A DNA stretch of 64,000 bases, taken from assembly GCA_028673005.1 (NCBI GenBank), contig CM054112.1, positions 186,818,564-186,882,563 of the forward strand. The letters run 5' to 3'. Source of the DNA: Tanypteryx hageni. Lineage: Eukaryota > Arthropoda > Insecta > Odonata > Petaluridae. The stretch's first letter is position 1. Each line of letters opens with the position of its first letter. Made by a program: the position numbers and the translations under genes. The notes under the pieces were generated by a model that made no database searches, was not told the origin of the DNA, and was given only the letters and a program-made list of their open reading frames with translations. Shown in pieces: positions 49,801-56,239 of the stretch.

Positions 49801-50057
49801 CTTCCTCCTAAAAACAGCAGTTACTATACAAATATCTTAACTGGAAAAATTCTCCAGCTTAAAACATGCATCTTTTTTATTCACATACGATAACAATCTA
49901 CAAGTTTGTTTTAATATTTGAGTATTAAGAAGATTTATTATTACAATTTATTGAATTTTTGTTATATTTATGAGGTCTTTTGAGTAGATTAGCATAGCAA
50001 CAACAAATAATGTCATTTGATAGAACCTACCGACATGGTTTTTAAGCAGTTTTCCAT
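19701..50057 (-). CDS. KIF3A: Kinesin-II motor subunit KIF3A (Klp64D), 13 coding exons
   Basis: This is the plus-end-directed kinesin-II motor subunit. With KIF3B and KAP it forms the heterotrimer that drives anterograde intraflagellar transport in cilia, in insects mainly in ciliated sensory neurons. Coding exons on the minus strand: 50057-50031, 49807-49535, 48935-48730, 48283-48093, 47679-47543, 46301-46104, 42038-41789, 38934-38717, 28475-28360, 27279-27099, 24484-24248, 20672-20547, 19898-19701. Phases agree at every junction. The total is 2,358 nt or about 785 residues, longer than the roughly 700 of vertebrate KIF3A mainly because of an acidic insert. P-loop GQTGTGKT is at residues 127-134, switch I SSRSH at 244-248 and switch II DLAGSE across the exon 5/6 junction. 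The stalk and the [13 protein letters not shown] tail block are typical. In-frame ATGs at 50057 and 50036 are both possible starts. Confidence 0.96.
20547..20672 (-). CDS. KIF3A: KIF3A exon 12, tail
   Basis: Encodes [20 protein letters not shown] and NMRKQT, a signature of the KIF3A globular tail. Acceptor CAATCCATAG, donor GAG|GTAAAG. Only 34 bp separate this acceptor from the end of a pogo-type transposon. Confidence 0.95.
20707..22999 (-). mobile_element. Full-length pogo-type DNA transposon in KIF3A intron 11
   Basis: Terminal inverted repeats CCGTCAAGACCCGCATATAG (left) and, on the minus strand at the right, CCGTAAAGACCCATGTATAG are flanked by TA at 20705-20706 and 22999-23001, the pogo/Tigger target duplication. 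The 2.3-kb interior holds a decayed transposase on the minus strand. The element lies in the same orientation as KIF3A transcription and comes within 35 bp of exon 12. Confidence 0.88.
21340..22252 (-). pseudogene. Decayed pogo-family transposase
   Basis: The N-terminal 136-codon frame (22252-21845) has a CENP-B/pogo type helix-turn-helix DNA-binding region ([33 protein letters not shown]). The DDE part is readable in other frames: [14 protein letters not shown] with the first catalytic Asp near 21740-21690, and [20 protein letters not shown] near 21510-21460. Stops and indels separate these blocks, so it is not active. Confidence 0.88.
23312..24002. repeat. Dispersed inverted-repeat element, copy A
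   Basis: Begins ACTTTCTCCATAT and has the exact inverse ATATGGAGAAAGT at 23974-23986. A second inverse, GGAGAAAGT, at 23335 makes a tight hairpin at the left end. Similar to 62836-63455 along its length (shared TCTGTGTG tract, GTGGGTGCTCTAACTCAAAA, CACCACGCCACCTA). The shared part ends ATGTG-GTGGCC-ACAT. No coding capacity; class unknown. Confidence 0.7.
24248..24484 (-). CDS. KIF3A: KIF3A exon 11, stalk end
   Basis: Encodes [25 protein letters not shown] and the highly conserved [17 protein letters not shown]. Acceptor TTGGATTGCAG, donor CAG|GTATTT, both phase 0. Confidence 0.95.
24752..26412. mobile_element. hAT-like non-autonomous element in KIF3A intron 10
   Basis: Perfect terminal inverted repeats TAGGGTGACCATA / TATGGTCACCCTA and a perfect 8-bp target duplication GTCATTCC at 24744-24751 and 26413-26420 define the ends. 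Subterminal TTTTGTCCCATTTTA-like tracts at both ends are also inverted. The interior (1.66 kb) has no transposase. Eight-base duplications are the hAT mark, though the terminal sequence differs from the other hATs here. Confidence 0.85.
25001..25275 (+). repeat. Two-copy tandem duplication, unit about 143 bp
   Basis: ACTCTGGAACCGCTGGACAT...TTTTGATGAAATTTGG is repeated 143 bp later as ACTCTGGAATTGCTGGACGT...TTTTGATGAAATTTGA, with the following CATGAAGACCTACA also duplicated. It lies inside the hAT-like element. Confidence 0.7.
27099..27279 (-). CDS. KIF3A: KIF3A exon 10, stalk
   Basis: Encodes [20 protein letters not shown] and [12 protein letters not shown], close to human EKLSALEKKVIVGGVDLL, ending QLEEKE. 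Donor GAG|GTTCAG is weak but is required for colinearity with exon 11 ([13 protein letters not shown]). Confidence 0.92.
27982..28194. repeat. Short foldback element in KIF3A intron 9
   Basis: The left arm AATACTTGCCTCAGTTATCT CCAATAGTCG and the right arm, read on the minus strand, AATACTTGTTTCAGATATCT CCAATAGCTA match over roughly 60-70 bp, around a loop of about 70 bp. The whole 213-bp segment can fold as one hairpin, in RNA as well since it is intronic. No coding capacity. Confidence 0.75.
28360..28475 (-). CDS. KIF3A: KIF3A exon 9, stalk
   Basis: Encodes [20 protein letters not shown] and on to DTEVQKAR, coiled-coil stalk. Acceptor TTAATTTTTAG, donor CG|GTGAGT in phase 2. Length is colinear with the human stalk, with no missing residues between exons 8 and 10. 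Preceded by the 10.2-kb intron 8. Confidence 0.9.
28945..29255 (+). repeat. Dispersed repeat family R, copy 4, with X-box-like motif
   Basis: Related to 7880-8195 (shared CCATAAAATGT, TTCTCCTTATAAC and GAATCAAACCCGGGACT-like end) and to 8945-9115. GTCTCCATGGCAAC at 28976-28989 fits the RFX X-box pattern (GTNNCC-AT-GGNAAC). It sits in intron 8 of KIF3A. Confidence 0.5.
29600..30215 (+). repeat. Tandem repeat, about 220-bp unit, nearly three copies
   Basis: Landmark CTTATATGATCTGT occurs at 29641 and 29861 and as CTTACATGATCTGT at 30082, giving periods of 220 and 221 bp. GACAACATTTACTA-type and GAGATAAAAATTTGAGAAAA segments recur in register. The third unit is shortened. It looks like a short satellite array in intron 8. 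Confidence 0.8.
30590..31000 (-). pseudogene. Oldest hAT-type remnant, C-terminal dimerisation domain
   Basis: On the minus strand the segments [15 protein letters not shown] and [15 protein letters not shown] are recognisable as the hAT C-terminal dimerisation domain, in broken frames. With 31607-32003 and 37646-38112 it makes one pseudogene of about 1.9 kb interrupted by 5.6 kb of younger insertions. Confidence 0.65.
31607..32003 (-). pseudogene. Oldest hAT-type remnant, middle part
   Basis: Continues the same minus-strand pseudogene on the other side of the outer hAT insertion. Readable pieces include [20 protein letters not shown], matching the pre-dimerisation block of KIAA1586-like proteins. 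Many stops. Confidence 0.65.
33202..33217. promoter_or_regulatory. 16-bp palindrome with NRF-1-like core in hAT leader
   Basis: TGTGCGCATGCGCACA is a perfect palindrome and contains GCGCATGCGC, the core of the NRF-1 binding consensus. It lies about 240 bp before the transposase ATG in a locally GC-rich leader, where a promoter is expected. Binding is inferred from the motif only. Confidence 0.45.
33459..35533 (+). pseudogene. Inner hAT transposase (ZMYM1-like), one frameshift
   Basis: The first frame (33459-34718, 419 codons) has a TTF-type zinc finger ([20 protein letters not shown]), the DUF4371-like region, [33 protein letters not shown] and [11 protein letters not shown]. After PSSTRWNF the frame moves by one base near 34,680-34,700 and continues as 34670-35533 with the dimerisation block [20 protein letters not shown] to a normal stop. 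This is the only break seen in about 690 codons, so the copy died recently or the shift is an assembly or sequencing error. Proteins of this type are often annotated as zinc finger MYM-type protein 1-like. Confidence 0.92.
37646..38112 (-). pseudogene. Oldest hAT-type transposase remnant, N-side part (KIAA1586-like)
   Basis: The frame contains [31 protein letters not shown] and [14 protein letters not shown], the catalytic-core block of the hAT-derived family known from KIAA1586-like proteins. It is cut at its lower end by the outer hAT insertion whose target duplication is CCATAGAG. Stops follow the readable part. Confidence 0.75.
38717..38934 (-). CDS. KIF3A: KIF3A exon 8, acidic linker
   Basis: Encodes a 72-residue insert dominated by Asp, Glu, Ser and Lys (for example [20 protein letters not shown]), then SSDEIKEMK aligning with the SPDKMIEM block that starts the human stalk. 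Acceptor GCAATTTCAG. Donor AAG|GTTGGA is weak. Vertebrate KIF3A has a shorter acidic, lysine-flanked stretch at the same place. Confidence 0.88.
39297..40713 (+). mobile_element. Mariner-type transposon interrupted by a SINE
   Basis: Terminal inverted repeats resemble each other (left GGGATCAACAAGTAACCAGA; right, minus strand, GTAGATCAATAAGTAACTAG) with TA at both flanks (39295-39296, 40714-40715). Broken frames give the mariner landmarks [14 protein letters not shown] (about 39,780) and [18 protein letters not shown] (about 40,420-40,480). The usual HDNARPH block reads QNNSSPHAA, so a catalytic Asp is lost. Inactive. Confidence 0.85.
39935..40185 (-). mobile_element. tRNA-derived SINE inside the mariner
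   Basis: Read on the minus strand it starts with GGTGGCAGTGG (A-box-like), has GTGTTCGAATCC (B box, 10 of 11 positions) at 40149-40138, and then a body with GGGATCGTCCTGTCCCCTAC and CCTTCGGAAGGGACATTAAG. These are the parts of a Pol III SINE. It splits the mariner transposase between the first and second catalytic blocks. Confidence 0.75.
41789..42038 (-). CDS. KIF3A: KIF3A exon 7, end of motor and neck
   Basis: Encodes [41 protein letters not shown] and the start of the neck coil. Acceptor CACTTATAG. I place the donor at TCTG|GTGAGG (phase 1), which joins exon 8 in frame. The frame stays open beyond it to 41748, so a longer form cannot be excluded. Confidence 0.9.
42100..43840. other. KIF3A intron 6, right part, no recognised feature
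   Basis: AT-rich intron sequence. No repeat ends or coding segments were recognised before the pogo-like remnant that begins near 43,845. Confidence 0.4.
43845..45190 (-). pseudogene. Second pogo-family transposase remnant, split by a MITE
   Basis: On the minus strand from about 45190: [20 protein letters not shown] and [18 protein letters not shown] (helix-turn-helix part), then, after the insertion at 44204-44850, [20 protein letters not shown] and [12 protein letters not shown], the block around the first catalytic Asp. A terminal-repeat-like TACTGTATTTACCC (minus strand) lies near 45,710-45,697. Stops and lost blocks make it inactive. It is a different subfamily from the element at 20707-22999. 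Confidence 0.75.
44204..44850. mobile_element. piggyBac-like MITE with TTAA duplication
   Basis: TTAA at 44200-44203 and 44851-44854 flanks inverted ends CCCTTTGCACTCATATTTTT and, minus strand, CCCTTTGTGCTTGTATGTTG. TTAA plus CCCTTTG ends are typical of piggyBac-like elements. The 647-bp interior has no transposase. It interrupts the pogo-like pseudogene. Confidence 0.85.
46104..46301 (-). CDS. KIF3A: KIF3A exon 6, switch II
   Basis: Opens with [18 protein letters not shown], completing switch II, and contains [18 protein letters not shown] and the microtubule-binding [18 protein letters not shown]. Acceptor TTTTTAAAG, donor ATG|GTAAGA. Confidence 0.95.
46512..47502. mobile_element. TA-flanked Tigger-like element in KIF3A intron 5
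   Basis: Inverted ends CAAGTAGTTTCCGCTTAACA (left) and, minus strand, CAGGCAGTTCCTGCTTAACA (right) are both followed by CGAG and flanked by TA (46510-46511, 47503-47504). Internal direct repeats are present: GACTTTAAC(T/C)GCGAAAGTGAC at about 46,748 and 46,935, and CCCTCATTTGTGTACAGTTT at about 46,862 and 47,190. No transposase. It ends 40 bp from the exon 5 donor. Confidence 0.78.
47543..47679 (-). CDS. KIF3A: KIF3A exon 5, switch I
   Basis: Encodes switch I in [15 protein letters not shown] and ends with the first half of switch II, LHLVDLA. Donor GCG|GTATAC, phase 0. A TA-flanked mobile element ends 40 bp beyond this donor. Confidence 0.94.
48093..48283 (-). CDS. KIF3A: KIF3A exon 4
   Basis: Encodes [19 protein letters not shown] and [14 protein letters not shown] of the motor core. 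Acceptor TATCCCAAG is unusual in lacking a long pyrimidine tract. Donor AATC|GTAAGC, phase 1. Confidence 0.93.
48730..48935 (-). CDS. KIF3A: KIF3A exon 3, P-loop
   Basis: Encodes the nucleotide-binding P-loop in [15 protein letters not shown] and the conserved [14 protein letters not shown]. Acceptor AATTTAG, donor AG|GTAAAT in phase 2, the split arginine being completed by exon 4. Residues 101-169. Confidence 0.95.
49535..49807 (-). CDS. KIF3A: KIF3A exon 2
   Basis: Begins after TTTTTAG with [10 protein letters not shown] and runs through [10 protein letters not shown] (first strand of the motor) to FDLDSKQ, donor CAA|GTAAGT. The acidic leader before the motor is divergent, as is usual for KIF3A N-termini. 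Residues 10-100. Confidence 0.93.
50031..50057 (-). CDS. KIF3A: KIF3A exon 1 (start)
   Basis: Reads MENCLKTMS if the first ATG (50057) is used, or just MS from the ATG at 50036, which has the better -3 adenine. An in-frame stop lies further upstream. Donor TCG|GTAGGT is strong, phase 0. The exon was chosen because it supplies an ATG in phase with exon 2, whose own frame has no ATG before the motor domain. Confidence 0.7.
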
Positions 50058-50318
50058 TCGATTGTACAGAATCGCAATACTATTCCTAAGGCAGGAATAT
50101 TTAAATCAATATTACTATGTGATAAATTGCATATTTAATCTTAAGAAACTTCCACACAACAGCATATACACAATGCCGAATGTCTCAAAACATTTAAGAC
50201 AAAAGATAAACGATAATAATAAAGGTACAAAGCACCGCCAATTCAAATGTTACTAGCAGCGCTAGCAGTTGCCCGTCGATAAATCGATTGGTTGGTTAGA
50301 TTAAATATTACTTTAACT
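50058..50318 (-). promoter_or_regulatory. KIF3A: KIF3A 5' UTR and probable promoter region
   Basis: The 260 bp between the start codon and the next repeat must hold the transcription start. Minus-strand CCAATCGATTTATCGACGGG (50291-50272) has two ATCGA units similar to insect housekeeping DRE motifs, and GTTGCC (50268-50273) is an X-box half-site. No TATA box in a convincing place. Assignment is by position and weak motifs. Confidence 0.35.
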
Positions 50319-50319
50319 T

Positions 50320-51262
50320 TTTTTTTAATTCTGTTGGTCAATTACATGACATAGAACTCGTCAACAGCGCATTACAAAACACACAAACAAACATACAATA
50401 CATAAATAGAACAGTATATACAAGGCAATGACATACAAAATTACAAAAGTTTGTCGCAAAAAATGTCGTCTATAGTATAATGCACTTTACTTACTAGCAG
50501 TACCTTTAATTTACTTTTGAAGGCAGTGGGCGATTGAATTGCCTTAATAGCTTTGGGCAATTTGTTATAGATAAGGGAGGCAGAATGATGAGGTCCACAC
50601 TTTGCAGAAGTTAAACTGTAGCTGTTCAGATGAATATTTTCCCTAGCACGGGTTGAATACTGATGTACAGTGTCATTAGTGGGAAATAAAGAAGGATTAT
50701 TTTTTCAAACATAGAGCACAGGAGAATATAGATGCATGGAAGTGTATCTTTAGGGATTTGAAAATTGGCCTCCCAGGTGACCTGACAGATACTTTAACAA
50801 TGGCCTTAATTGACCTTTTTTGTGAGGAGATGGCTTTAATGGCAGCACTTGAGTTTCCCCAAAAAATTATTCCATAGGAAAGATGAAAGTGAATCATGGC
50901 ATAGTAAACCATTTTTTAAATTTCAATTGACGTAATTGGGGCTAACTTCCTTATCATATAAATGCCTGTTGAAATTTTACTGATAATTTTATTAACATGG
51001 AAAGACCAGTCAAGATCCTTCCTCACTTAGGTAAAGGTCCGAAAATTTGGTCGTAGGGGGATGTTGAATAATGTTATTATTAATTTTTAATGGAGGGGTA
51101 GATGAAGGGGGAGATATTTTACAGTGGAATTGCATAAAACAAGTTGTATTATTATTCAAGATCAGGTTGTTTTTTTAAACACCATTGAGACATACTATTT
51201 AGAGTATGTTTTGTGCTGATGAATAGGTCATCTAGTGTAAATTCAGAATTTAGAGAGGAAGT
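50320..51262 (-). pseudogene. 3' fragment of a jockey-like retrotransposon
   Basis: On the minus strand, frames around 50912-50697 give YYAMIHFHLSYGIIFWGNSS, a hallmark of the region after the RT palm in jockey/CR1-like elements. Before it, in other frames, are LDDLFISTKHTLNSMSQWC and STPPLKINNN. The end near 50,320 is an A-run (A9 on the minus strand). It is 5'-truncated or cut at 51,262 by the next element. Confidence 0.75.
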
Positions 51263-51268
51263 CGAGTT

Positions 51269-52232
51269 GAGTGAATAAAAATTAAGCAAATGCTTAAAGC
51301 AAAAGCATTTGCTAAAAGCATAAGCAAATGCTTTTCAGCATTTGCTTCATATTGAGTGAATAAAAGTTTGCTTTTTGCTTATAAGCATTTGCTACTCAGT
51401 TTTAAGAAAATGCTTAAGTTTTATGGAAGAAAGCTCTTTGCAACTCTTCTCTCACTTGTTTTTGTTTACATTTAAAGTTTTACATAGTTGAATGTCAAAC
51501 TAAAAACATAAATATATTGGGTAATATTTTTTAAAAAGTTAATTAATAATTTTTTAACTATTTCTATTATAACCGAATTCAATAATATCCCAAATCATGG
51601 GTGCATTTTTATTCAATTAGTTATAGTAATTTTATCCAGTCATTTGCCTTTATAGTGATTTTGGATGCCACAAATTTTACTGTCTTACATACAGTTGTGC
51701 ATTGTACGTGGAGATCTTCCTCGACTCCTATTTGAAATCCAGGATCACTTAAGTACCTTAAAAATATTTCTATCTTCTGTTTGGAAGACAGTGCTCCTCC
51801 ACATATCTCTTGATATTCTCTGAGTAACAAATTTGAATGAAATATACTTAACATTTTCTTCAGAGAAACGATATAAATTTTTATAACCACTGGTTGTTGA
51901 AACTTATCTCGTATTTTTTAACCTTTCGTGTCACCATAAACTTCCATATTTATATTTGGGATCAATTATCATGAAAATAACATACTTAGAAATATCTTAG
52001 CAAGCTCTTTACCTCACTTAAAAAGTTTAAGCTTATACTTAAGGCATTAAGCAAAAGCTCGGTTTTATTCACACAATTTTAAGCAAATGCTTAAGAAAAA
52101 TCCTAAAAATAAGCAAATGCTTATTCTTTCTAGCAAAATCAAATGCTATTTTTTTATTCACCCAAATCAAGCATTTGCTTAAAAAGTTATAGAAATCTTA
52201 AGCATAAGCATTTGCTTATTTTTTATTCACTC
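51269..52232. mobile_element. PIF/Harbinger-like element with repeated AAGCAAATGCTT motifs, copy 1
   Basis: Ends GAGTGAATAAAA and TTTTATTCACTC are perfect inverted repeats. Each end carries several AAGCAAATGCTT or AAGCATTTGCTT units and a second internal GTGAATAAAA. A minus-strand frame (51890-51621) has REYQEICGGALSSKQKIEIF and LRYLSDPGFQIGVEEDL, similar to the N-side of Harbinger transposases. The class call is tentative since no TWA target duplication was seen. Confidence 0.65.
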
Positions 52233-52239
52233 GACCCAT

Positions 52240-53990
52240 TGTCTTGGTATTTAGACTGCTGTCACATTACCATGAAGGTCAGCGACTGCAAGGTTTATTT
52301 CTTTTTACTAATGTATGCTTTAGTGCCACGTTATTTCCTACAGCGTCTAATGTCCACTAGCAGCGCCACCTTAACATCAGCCACTACAATTACATCGAGC
52401 AGAGCTTAGCCGGTCAAAAAAAAACTCAATATCTCACCAACGATTTGACCGATTTCAATTTTATAATTTTCCTGCAACTCTGCGGGTCGAGACGTTTAAT
52501 TTGATGCATCACACGTTAAGGTGGCTGTTATCTTCGCTTTAAAAATGTAATTTTTTACTCTATTAATATATAGATATAATTTACAGAAAAAATATAACGT
52601 AGTTGGAATTTAGTTTGAATAATTAAAGCAACCTTTTACATAGACATACAAATTTGACTCTTCAGTTGATTTGGTTTTGCAGTGAAAAGTCGATAACGTA
52701 TTTCTGAAAGCTTTAAAGAAACCACTCAAATATTACATAACTAGCCTAATTGTCCGTAAAATATGACGGGTATGTGTGAATTAAGTATTGAAATCAAATT
52801 GAAATAACAATTAATGAAACCAATCTTTATAGGCACTAAAAAGTAAGCAAGAAATATAAATTCACATAATTGAGTGTTCCAGAGAGTAACAATTGTTTTG
52901 GGCGAATATAAATTATATGAAAAAGAAATTCATTACGCCAGTGTTTTAGCACTTTTCGCTAAGGCAAGTGATTTTTTTCTGGTTTTAAAAGTCCTGCAGG
53001 TTTTAATTTATCGACATGTTTTGTTAAAAAAATAAAGAAAATTCTGCAGCTTATCAACGTACAAAGACATTTTTAACAAATGAGTTATTTTTCTGTAATA
53101 AAACAAACAAGAAATTATATTTCAGTGGTGTTTAGTACTTAAAAGATTACACTACACACCACATATTTTCTGAATGTTTAAATACACATACGTAGTCGTA
53201 AATAAAAAAATCTATAGAGCTAACCTTGTATTTATAAAGATTACAAAATGAAAAACTCTCTCATTAATAATTTCATTATTGTATGGAGAAAACTGGAGTG
53301 TTTTTTTTTTTGCTTCTCGATTATTCTCGGGGGTCAGGCGTCCAAACATCCGGACCGAGGGGTCGCCTGACGAATCTGCTTACGCTATACAATTTTTATA
53401 CGCCCAAAATTATATTTAATTTATGGAACATTTAATTCTCTCTCTCTCTCTCCCTCTCTCCTTTCTTCTCTCTCTCTCGTATTTAAGCATTCAATGTACG
53501 AATTCCTTACGCATATATTATAAGGATTAATGCGACAATACAATCTCAAGGTTTAACAATGACATGGTCGGCAAGTCAACATATCGTTAAAAAAGCTTAA
53601 TTTTTTGCCGATAAATATGATTTAAACGTAGAACTTGATCGATATTGTAGACAAAATGTGACGATATGAATAAGAAACGATTTTTCTTTTTCTTTAAAAC
53701 GGTCCAGGTCCAAAGATCGTAGATAAATTATTTCTCATTTTAATTTGCAAAAGAGTAAAAGCCTGTATGTCGAAAAAATTGATTTTTAAGTGTTATCTTA
53801 TGGGAAATGGCATCCCCCTCCTCTTCTACCATCCCACAAAAAAATCAAAATTTGCCCCTCCAAATATTTTGACAATAATGTGGTCTCCCACAGTTGGGAG
53901 GCTAGTCACGTACCTGAACTGCGTGCGTGCGTTAGAAGCCTCATGTGTTATTATGTAGGAATATGTTAGGAAAGTATACAGTGCATCATG
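52240..53990. other. AT-rich stretch with a CT microsatellite
   Basis: No gene recognised. An inverted repeat GTCAGGCG...CGCCTGAC lies near 53,335-53,370. Confidence 0.4.
53437..53478. repeat. (TC)n microsatellite
   Basis: About 42 bp of nearly pure TC repeats with a few CCC and TTT interruptions. Confidence 0.9.
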
Positions 53991-54003
53991 CGATGAAGCA
54001 TTT

Positions 54004-54474
54004 CTTGACGATGTAGATTGAACGGACGCACACCATGAAAGAGCGAAACACCACGACCCGGATGTCTGTCTACTAAAAATTTCTTCTCTCTCCTAAGTTG
54101 GTGCATTAAAAAACCTATTTACGTAATTTTAGTACAAAGACTAAAAGCTGTAAAACGATACATAAGAAATTATGTCAAACGATAATTAATCAAACAGTCG
54201 AAAATTATTCAAAACAAATAAAAAATTCAATTGTTTCATTAATTACAGCTGATTAGAAAATAAATCGGTAAATGAAAAATTTAATGTTTCTCTGGCATCA
54301 TTTCTGATGTATCGTCTCGCACTATTTCGGCAACATGCTAAAATTACGTAAATAAGTTTATTAATACACCAACTCAGGGTAGGTAGGAATGTTTTAGTAG
54401 ACAGAGGTACATAATAGGGTCGTGGTGTTTCGTTGTTTTACGGTGTGCGTTCGTTCAAACTATATCGTCATGTT
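54004..54474. mobile_element. MITE with about 130-bp terminal inverted repeats
   Basis: The left arm (TTGACGATGTAGATTGAACG, then CGAAACACCACGACCC, CTAAGTTGGTGCATTAA and TATTTACGTAATTTTAG) is matched by the inverted right arm (ATGACGATATAGTTTGAACG, CGAAACACCACGACCC, CTGAGTTGGTGTATTAA, TATTTACGTAATTTTAG). Arms run about 54004-54134 and 54345-54474 at roughly 80% identity, with a 210-bp AT-rich centre. Long arms recall Mutator-like MITEs but no target duplication was established. Confidence 0.8.
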
Positions 54475-54479
54475 TTAAA

Positions 54480-56050
54480 TATTCCATCGTACGAAACGCG
54501 CCTATTTGCGATACAACCTAGGGGTGGGCCTGCAAGTTTTCATTTTAAATATAAAAAATAGGCGATTTTTGAGAATCTCTCTGAAATTCCATGCTGAAAT
54601 ATTTTAACATTAGCTCTCAAACCTTCATTTATGCATATTATTTTACTATAGACTGTACTTCAAAATGGTTTATTAGCTCTCAGCAAGTGACCCCTCTACG
54701 CGATGCTACAGCATTCTTACCTTCTTGCTAAGAAGCTACGCAGACAACGCACAACTCGTCAAAAAAGTGATTTGATTTAGACGATAATATTCCTCAACAT
54801 ACTGCAATTTTCCGTTTTCAAAGATAATGGAGTTAACGCCTGCTTATTTTTAGTCAGGCATCGAGCTTTTGCCAATATAATTCTCAACAGGTCGGTCCTT
54901 ACAAGAATAGCAAATCGTTTTTAGGGCAGGGGTGGCGAAGGATCGAAAAAAAGAGTTGGAATATTATTCCGGCGATATTCTCGTCCCTATGTATATACGA
55001 GACAGCCGATCGGAGCGAGGACCCGTTTTTTGCATTCTTTCTCCAAGAGAATGGTTTCACTTAAACAACGAATTTTCTTAGATAAAAAAGGAGAGTAGCC
55101 TATTTTGTGAAAAGAAAAAGCGCTCATGAAAAATCCTCGCTTCCCGACGCAGCTCAAACACCGTAGTAAGAGTTGGAAACGTAGGATGAATCGATCTACC
55201 GAAGTTAATTCTTAGATTACGAAATCATATCTATGTCCCAACGCTATCTGGCACATTCAATGATTTTATTTGCCATATACATAGCATGTTTTTGAATGAC
55301 TAGGAACTTAAAGGAAGCAGGAAGAGGGGAAAGGGGGGGGGGGTAAATTTGGTTAAATCATTTCGAAAACTTCGAGAGCGGAATAAATAAATGCACCAAT
55401 TCCCTTCTTTAGCGACTCGTGCACCTTCACGTGATGCATTATTTTTTCGAGCGCAGAGAGAGCTGATTGCGGGGATCGAAAGAGAAATATAGAGAGGAGG
55501 ACGTTTACGTTTTGAGTTGCCGCGTGCCATATCATCGGAACCTGGCACTAAATATCACGAGACTTTTTGGTTGGTTCCTAAAAATATATCACCTCCCCCT
55601 CTCTCTTTTTCCTTACCCACTCCTCTTGCTCTCCCACCTGCTAAAGCTGCAGTGGCGCCTATGCTCGAACCATCTAATTTTTCCACTTCCGATACATCTT
55701 ACTCTCTTTCTCTCTATTATCTCTCTCTCTCCCCCTCCTCTCTGCCGCACCCTCGCACACAGCGTTCCGCTCCGTACTATCATTGTCCGAACCGTCCTTA
55801 CTCCACCCAACTTCCTCACGACAGAATGAAGAGGAAATGGCATGAAAAGGTTTTCAAAAACATTTGTCTTTTTTTTACCCGAGTGCTTTCTCACTAGTTC
55901 TCACCTATGATGTCTCATTCCTCTGACCTTAAGGGATCTCGCTCTTTCTCTCTTTCGCAACAAAGGTACGCCTAAGTCACTTTTTCCCGCATTGCGCATG
56001 TCCATCCGTTCCGAATAGCAATAAAAAATGCTCATCCGAGATCTGCGCAA
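54480..56050. other. Non-coding stretch with polypyrimidine tracts
   Basis: Contains a G-run near 55,334 and C/T-rich tracts between 55,586 and 55,770. The overlapping open frames there are low-complexity Ser/Leu/Pro artefacts. The GC content rises toward 56,100, ahead of the exon at 56,129. Confidence 0.4.
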
Positions 56051-56128
56051 TGACGCTCCGTCCGCTTCCCGACCGACCTGACACCTAGCGTTCTCTAAAG
56101 AGTCCTGTTGGATAGAGAAGCAGACGCG

Positions 56129-56238
56129 ATGCCGGCAGAGGTAGAAGGAGGTCCAAAGGCTCGTTGCCCCGAGGAAAACCACGAGTTTAACTTTGGGAAG
56201 GAGATGGACGCTTGCTACACAGCATTTGACAAAGATGA
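56129..56238 (+). CDS. First coding exon of an unidentified plus-strand gene
   Basis: ATG at 56129 (context GACGCGATGC) opens MPAEVEGGPKARCPEENHEF and then FGKEMDACYTAFDKD. It is followed by a perfect donor GA|GTAAGT in phase 2. An in-frame TAA lies upstream, so this is the first Met. The segment is GC- and CpG-richer than its surroundings, with balanced codon use, unlike neighbouring chance frames. The peptide is acidic with two cysteines and no signal peptide. I do not recognise the family. The next exon was not found before 64,000 and may lie outside. The gene is head-to-head with KIF3A about 6 kb away. Confidence 0.6.
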
Positions 56239-56239
56239 G

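Noticed and set aside
55467..55897. Overlapping 120-126 codon frames on the plus strand
   Set aside because: They are Ser/Leu/Pro-rich translations of C/T-rich low-complexity DNA in two overlapping frames, without splice or start support.
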